Source of the DNA: an uncultured Aquimarina sp.
GTDB taxonomy: Bacteria; Bacteroidota; Bacteroidia; Flavobacteriales; Flavobacteriaceae
Reading direction: 5' to 3'
Assembly: GCA_947498815.1 (NCBI GenBank)
Contig: CANMLU010000005.1
Span: forward strand, 186,001 to 250,000
DNA: 64,000 nt
This document shows positions 61,328-64,000 of this stretch, piece by piece (positions within the stretch are counted from its first letter, which is position 1; each line of letters starts with the position of its first letter). The position numbers and the translations under genes were made by a program. The notes under the pieces were generated by a model. That model saw only the letters and a program-made list of their open reading frames with translations, had not been told where the DNA came from and did no database searches.

Positions 61328-62536
61328 TTACTCCTTACCGTCAACATAATCCTGAAGATAGGCAAATCTTTCTGTTAACTTTCCATCTTTAGTCATTCTT
61401 GCCTTTTCTAACACATCATTGCTATCTTCATCAAAAAAAGCCGGAATCACATGTTCCAAAAACATCTCTCCAAACCCCTCACTAGCATCCTTGGGCAGCT
61501 CACAAGGCAAATTATCAACTGCCATCACCACAATTGCCTTTGGATCTTTATAATCAACTTCTGTTTCTTTTTCTGGGTCATATCCATAGATCGGATCTTC
61601 AATAGTGGAGGGTCTAATTGTACTTGCCACCGGCCCATCAATATCACAAGAAACATCGGCCACCACTTTAATATTAAAATCTTCAGATTTGACATCTTCT
61701 CTTGTATAGATATATGGTGCTCCATCTCCATAAAAATGACCGGCAATGTACATATCACTTACCTTTGCAAATCGCATAAAGTTTGATATGTACTCCTGAG
61801 GGTGTTTATAAAAATCACTCCTATCCTTTACAATACCGTCCTTACGTTTATTATAGTCCTGCACATCAATCTGAACATAGACAGGTTCATCAAAAGTTTT
61901 GTTTAAATAATCGGCAACAGAAACTTCTTTGATATTCATGGTATCTAGAATTTCTTTGGCACCTCCTCCAACTTTACCTTTACCAGTAAGTACTATTTTA
62001 ATATTGGGCAATTCTATTTTAGATAATTCAGATTCTAGTGCTATTTGGTCCGGCAATGATTCAGCTTTTGGTAACTGAAATGTATCATGTTTAAGCCCCC
62101 ATGCTCTAAAACCATTATAGGCACCTACAATCCCAGCGTATCTACCAAATCCTATTAATCTAAATCCATTTTGCCCCACGATGACTTCGTGGTCATATAA
62201 TTCAATATTTTTGTCCAGAATTGCTTTTAATAAGTTTCTGTTATAGGGTTGCTTTTTGATCGTATGCGAAAAGAAAAAATACTTTTTATTAGGTATTAAA
62301 TCTGAAATTGGCACTTCTTTGACTCCCAACAAGACATCACAATCCGATACATTATTAGCAACTTCGAATCCAGCATCTTTATATGCTTGATCTTTAAAGA
62401 TTCTTATATCCGAGTTTTCGACTACAAAAGAAGCTTCTGGAAATTTAGATTTTGCATTTTTAAGGCCATCTGGAGAAAAAACAACACGACGATCTGGCGG
62501 GTTTTTACGTTCTTTAATGATACCGAACTTGGTCAT
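61328..62536 (-). CDS. Saccharopine dehydrogenase-like / AlaDH-PNT-fold oxidoreductase
   Basis: About 402 residues from the ATG at 62536. The longer frame to 62623 is rejected because a good promoter lies inside it. The N-terminus FGIIKERKNPPDRRVVFSPDGL matches the alanine-dehydrogenase/transhydrogenase N-terminal fold; GKGKVGGGAKEILDTM is the NAD-binding loop; DVSCDIDGPVASTIRPSTIEDPIYGYDP is shared with NAD-dependent, lysine-forming saccharopine dehydrogenases of this fold. It probably acts in lysine or a related amino acid pathway. The substrate is not certain. Confidence 0.78.
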   Translation of the reverse strand: MTKFGIIKERKNPPDRRVVFSPDGLKNAKSKFPEASFVVENSDIRIFKDQAYKDAGFEVANNVSDCDVLLGVKEVPISDLIPNKKYFFFSHTIKKQPYNRNLLKAILDKNIELYDHEVIVGQNGFRLIGFGRYAGIVGAYNGFRAWGLKHDTFQLPKAESLPDQIALESELSKIELPNIKIVLTGKGKVGGGAKEILDTMNIKEVSVADYLNKTFDEPVYVQIDVQDYNKRKDGIVKDRSDFYKHPQEYISNFMRFAKVSDMYIAGHFYGDGAPYIYTREDVKSEDFNIKVVADVSCDIDGPVASTIRPSTIEDPIYGYDPEKETEVDYKDPKAIVVMAVDNLPCELPKDASEGFGEMFLEHVIPAFFDEDSNDVLEKARMTKDGKLTERFAYLQDYVDGKE

Positions 62537-62574
62537 ATGGAAATGGTATATTTTTTGTAGTTTAAAATTGCGGC

Positions 62575-62607
62575 TAAAGATATGACAATTATAGTTATCT
62601 TTGCCAA
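62575..62607 (-). promoter_or_regulatory. Promoter of the saccharopine-dehydrogenase-like gene
   Basis: On the minus strand, TTGG (62604-62607) at -33 and TATCTTTA (62575-62582) at -7 are 21 bases apart, close to the Bacteroidota consensus. The -7 box ends 38 bases before the ATG at 62536. This supports the downstream start. Confidence 0.55.
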
Positions 62608-62621
62608 CCATTTTAGGTTTC

Positions 62622-62685
62622 AAGTTTGTAGTTTATGGTTTCAAATTAGATTAATTTTAAACTTTAAATCTTAAACTACAAACTT
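62622..62685. repeat. Heptad-phased inverted repeat upstream of ssrA
   Basis: AAGTTTGTAGTTTA (62622-62635) and TAAACTACAAACTT (62672-62685) form a perfect 14-bp inverted repeat. From about 62616 to 62686 the sequence shows a 7-bp phase, with GGTTTCA, AGTTTGT, AGTTTAT and GGTTTCA on one arm and complementary AAACTTT, AAATCTT, AAACTAC and AAACTT on the other. It resembles the GGTTTGA array after ilvE. It ends five bases before tmRNA and must overlap the ssrA promoter. Confidence 0.7.
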
Positions 62686-62690
62686 AATTC

Positions 62691-63086
62691 GGGGTCGACT
62701 GGTTTTGACAGCGAGATTAATAGGATGGTAAGCACGTCGAGCTATGAAGTTAATGCTCGTAAATATCTATTTCACTTTTTTAAACGGCGAGAATAACTAC
62801 GCCCTAGCTGCATAATCTGAATTTTAGTAGGATAATGCCTCGGTTCACAAGGTGAACAAGCAGGATACCTCTCAAGAGCCTTGGTTTGCGGCGATTGATC
62901 ATGAGGTATCGTAAAAGTAAACCTAGAAACAATAGGATCTTGATATTGTTTTGAAACTTAATTGAGAATAAGCGATAGGTTGGCGGTTTTTGGTCTTTCT
63001 TATCGACGAAAATTAAACAAAAACTAAACGTGTAGAAAGCTATTGTATTACTTGTTTGGACGAGGGTTCGAATCCCTCCGACTCCA
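62691..63086 (+). ncRNA. ssrA: tmRNA (transfer-messenger RNA)
   Basis: A one-piece tmRNA that rescues stalled ribosomes and tags nascent proteins. The 5' end GGGGTCGACTGG pairs with CGACTCCA at the 3' end. The tRNA-like part includes GGTTTTGACAGCG and a T arm GAGGGTTCGAATCCCTC (63062-63078). The tag frame (62786-62815) reads Gly-Glu-Asn-Asn-Tyr-Ala-Leu-Ala-Ala then TAA. The terminal CCA is not encoded (CTT follows position 63086). Pseudoknot regions lie between. A stem follows as terminator. Confidence 0.97.
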
Positions 63087-63090
63087 CTTC

Positions 63091-63115
63091 AATCCCGCCA
63101 AATGGCGGGATTTTG
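63091..63115 (+). terminator. Stem-loop after tmRNA
   Basis: AATCCCGCC (63091-63099) and GGCGGGATT (63104-63112) form a 9-bp stem with loop AAAT, followed by TTG. The T-run is short, but the location five bases after ssrA fits a terminator. Confidence 0.6.
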
Positions 63116-63167
63116 TGTATTTGGGGGATTTCTGTCAACGCGGCAAGCTCGCCTCTTCACTAAAATT

Positions 63168-63249
63168 TGATATCAATTGATATCATTTGATTGTAAACCT
63201 AATGTTTATGAGGTTTCTTGATTTTATTTGATATTAAAAAGTATCAAAT
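63168..63249. repeat. Two nested TTGATAT palindromes between ssrA and the sulfatase gene
   Basis: TGATATCAATTGATATCA (63168-63185) is a perfect 18-bp palindrome. ATTTGATA (63226-63233) and TATCAAAT (63242-63249) form a second inverted repeat with the same TTGATA core. They lie just downstream of ssrA and just beyond the sulfatase stop. They could be binding sites of one regulator, or traces of an integration event at the tmRNA 3' end. Confidence 0.45.
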
Positions 63250-63262
63250 GAAATGAAGAATA

Positions 63263-64000
63263 TTACCTGAAAAGTGAGTGATTATTTAAGCTATCTTCCC
63301 ATTGTGTAAATAATGAATCTAGTTCATCTACTTTATTTGGATTTGAGGTCGACAAATCGATCGTTTCGCCTGAATCATTAGCCAGATCGTATAACTCCCA
63401 ATCGCCTTTTTCTTTAACAATTTTCCAATTAGCTTTACGAACTGCCGCACCATCTGCCCACTTAAAAAATAATGGGCGGTTATTAGAATCTATATCACGA
63501 TCTAAGGCGTCTTTAAAACTTACACCTTGTTTGAGTAAAACATTGTCTGGCGTTTTATACTGATATCCTGCCAGTTCAAGGAGTGTTGGAAAAACATCAA
63601 TAAAATGACCGTAAAAATGATCGTTTATTTTATTCTTATTCTTCATTTGAGACCAACTCACGATTGCCGGAGTATTAATTCCGCCCTCATAACTATTATT
63701 TTTATACATTCTGAAGGGTGTATTGCTTACATTGGCCCAATCACTACCCAAGCTGGTCCATTGGCCTACAGCACCCATGTTTCCGTCGCTAGCCATACCA
63801 GGTTTATTAACAACCTCTGCACTACTGCCGTTATCCGACACAAATAACACAATAGTATTATCAAGCTCATCATTACTTCTAAGCGTATTCATGACCCGAC
63901 CAATATTATAGTCCATCCTATCTATCATTGCAGCATAGATAGCCATTTTAAGGTCTTCAGTATCTTTTTGATCCTCTGTAATACTATTCCACGGTACATG
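63263..64000 (-). CDS. Sulfatase, C-terminal part (partial)
   Basis: The frame enters from the right edge (reads HVPWNSITEDQ) and ends at 63263, leaving 245 visible residues. The sequence fits an arylsulfatase of family S1: IDRMDYNIGRVMNTLRS, the metal-binding FVSDNGSSAEV, the substrate-side PFRMYKNNSYEGGINTPAIVSWS, VFPTLLELAGY and a final KIVKEKGDWELYDLANDSGETIDLS. The catalytic formylglycine motif lies outside the window. Such enzymes remove sulfate from algal or animal polysaccharides; whether a carbohydrate utilisation locus follows cannot be seen. Confidence 0.93.
   Translation of the reverse strand, partial: HVPWNSITEDQKDTEDLKMAIYAAMIDRMDYNIGRVMNTLRSNDELDNTIVLFVSDNGSSAEVVNKPGMASDGNMGAVGQWTSLGSDWANVSNTPFRMYKNNSYEGGINTPAIVSWSQMKNKNKINDHFYGHFIDVFPTLLELAGYQYKTPDNVLLKQGVSFKDALDRDIDSNNRPLFFKWADGAAVRKANWKIVKEKGDWELYDLANDSGETIDLSTSNPNKVDELDSLFTQWEDSLNNHSLFR

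Noticed and set aside
62537-62623. 29-residue N-terminal extension of the saccharopine-dehydrogenase-like gene
   Set aside because: A good -33/-7 promoter pair lies inside it, and the protein from the ATG at 62536 has the normal family start.

Overview
The window is about 64 kb of AT-rich chromosome from a member of the Bacteroidota, most probably a marine Flavobacteriaceae. Supporting signs are the -7 promoter boxes of the TAnnTTTG type, many lipoproteins with short signal peptides, an energy-transducer TonB_C module, Lacal_2735, DUF1684, DUF2911, DUF4197, DUF4920 and DUF6268 family proteins, a tmRNA whose tag ends ENNYALAA, and a sulfatase at the right edge. No rRNA, tRNA, CRISPR array, transposase or phage gene was seen. 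Most of the window is ordinary core and accessory chromosome.

Layout. 1-11,000: a DUF2911 tail, MeaB GTPase, a PagL-like outer-membrane deacylase, a small protein resembling archaeal CTP-dependent riboflavin kinase, a BCCT transporter, a class A penicillin-binding protein and a 1062-residue VIT/vWA/TonB_C/TPR/DUF2135 fusion. 11,000-21,800: PAP2 phosphatase, OmpA-like protein, MATE exporter, PLP decarboxylase, GNAT, HAD, a lipoprotein with a membrane DUF922 peptidase, M28 peptidase and PPK2. 21,800-27,600: an apparent operon of NatA/NatB-like ABC transporter, MscS channel, DUF6268 barrel and a sigma-54 activator that lacks its DNA-binding domain. 27,900-42,200: grpE-dnaJ (DnaJ with one zinc centre), YceI, mnmD, ilvE, dipeptidyl peptidase III, CrcB, P-II with a porin, and an MFS carrier.

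42,970-47,400 is the most unusual stretch. It holds three related short elements, each followed by an intrinsic terminator that folds better on the minus strand, which I read as a small-RNA family. It also holds a 33-residue metallothionein-like peptide gene just upstream of a SigZ-type sigma factor with a cysteine-rich tail, a hydrolase-fold protein without a visible nucleophile, and a frameshifted remnant of a related secreted protein.

47,400-64,000: amidohydrolase, AGCS symporter, a seven-helix LuxR-type regulator, the fused acyl-CoA mutase IcmF (its active-site residues point to isobutyryl/butyryl-CoA rather than methylmalonyl-CoA), PurU, PqqB-like hydrolase, DUF4197 lipoprotein, a BtuF-like protein without signal peptide, PyrF, a saccharopine-dehydrogenase-like enzyme, tmRNA and the end of a sulfatase gene. 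B12-related genes recur (MeaB, IcmF, BtuF-like) but are not clustered. Repeats include a perfect GGTTTGA heptamer array, a heptad-phased inverted repeat next to ssrA and a 141-bp inverted-repeat element.
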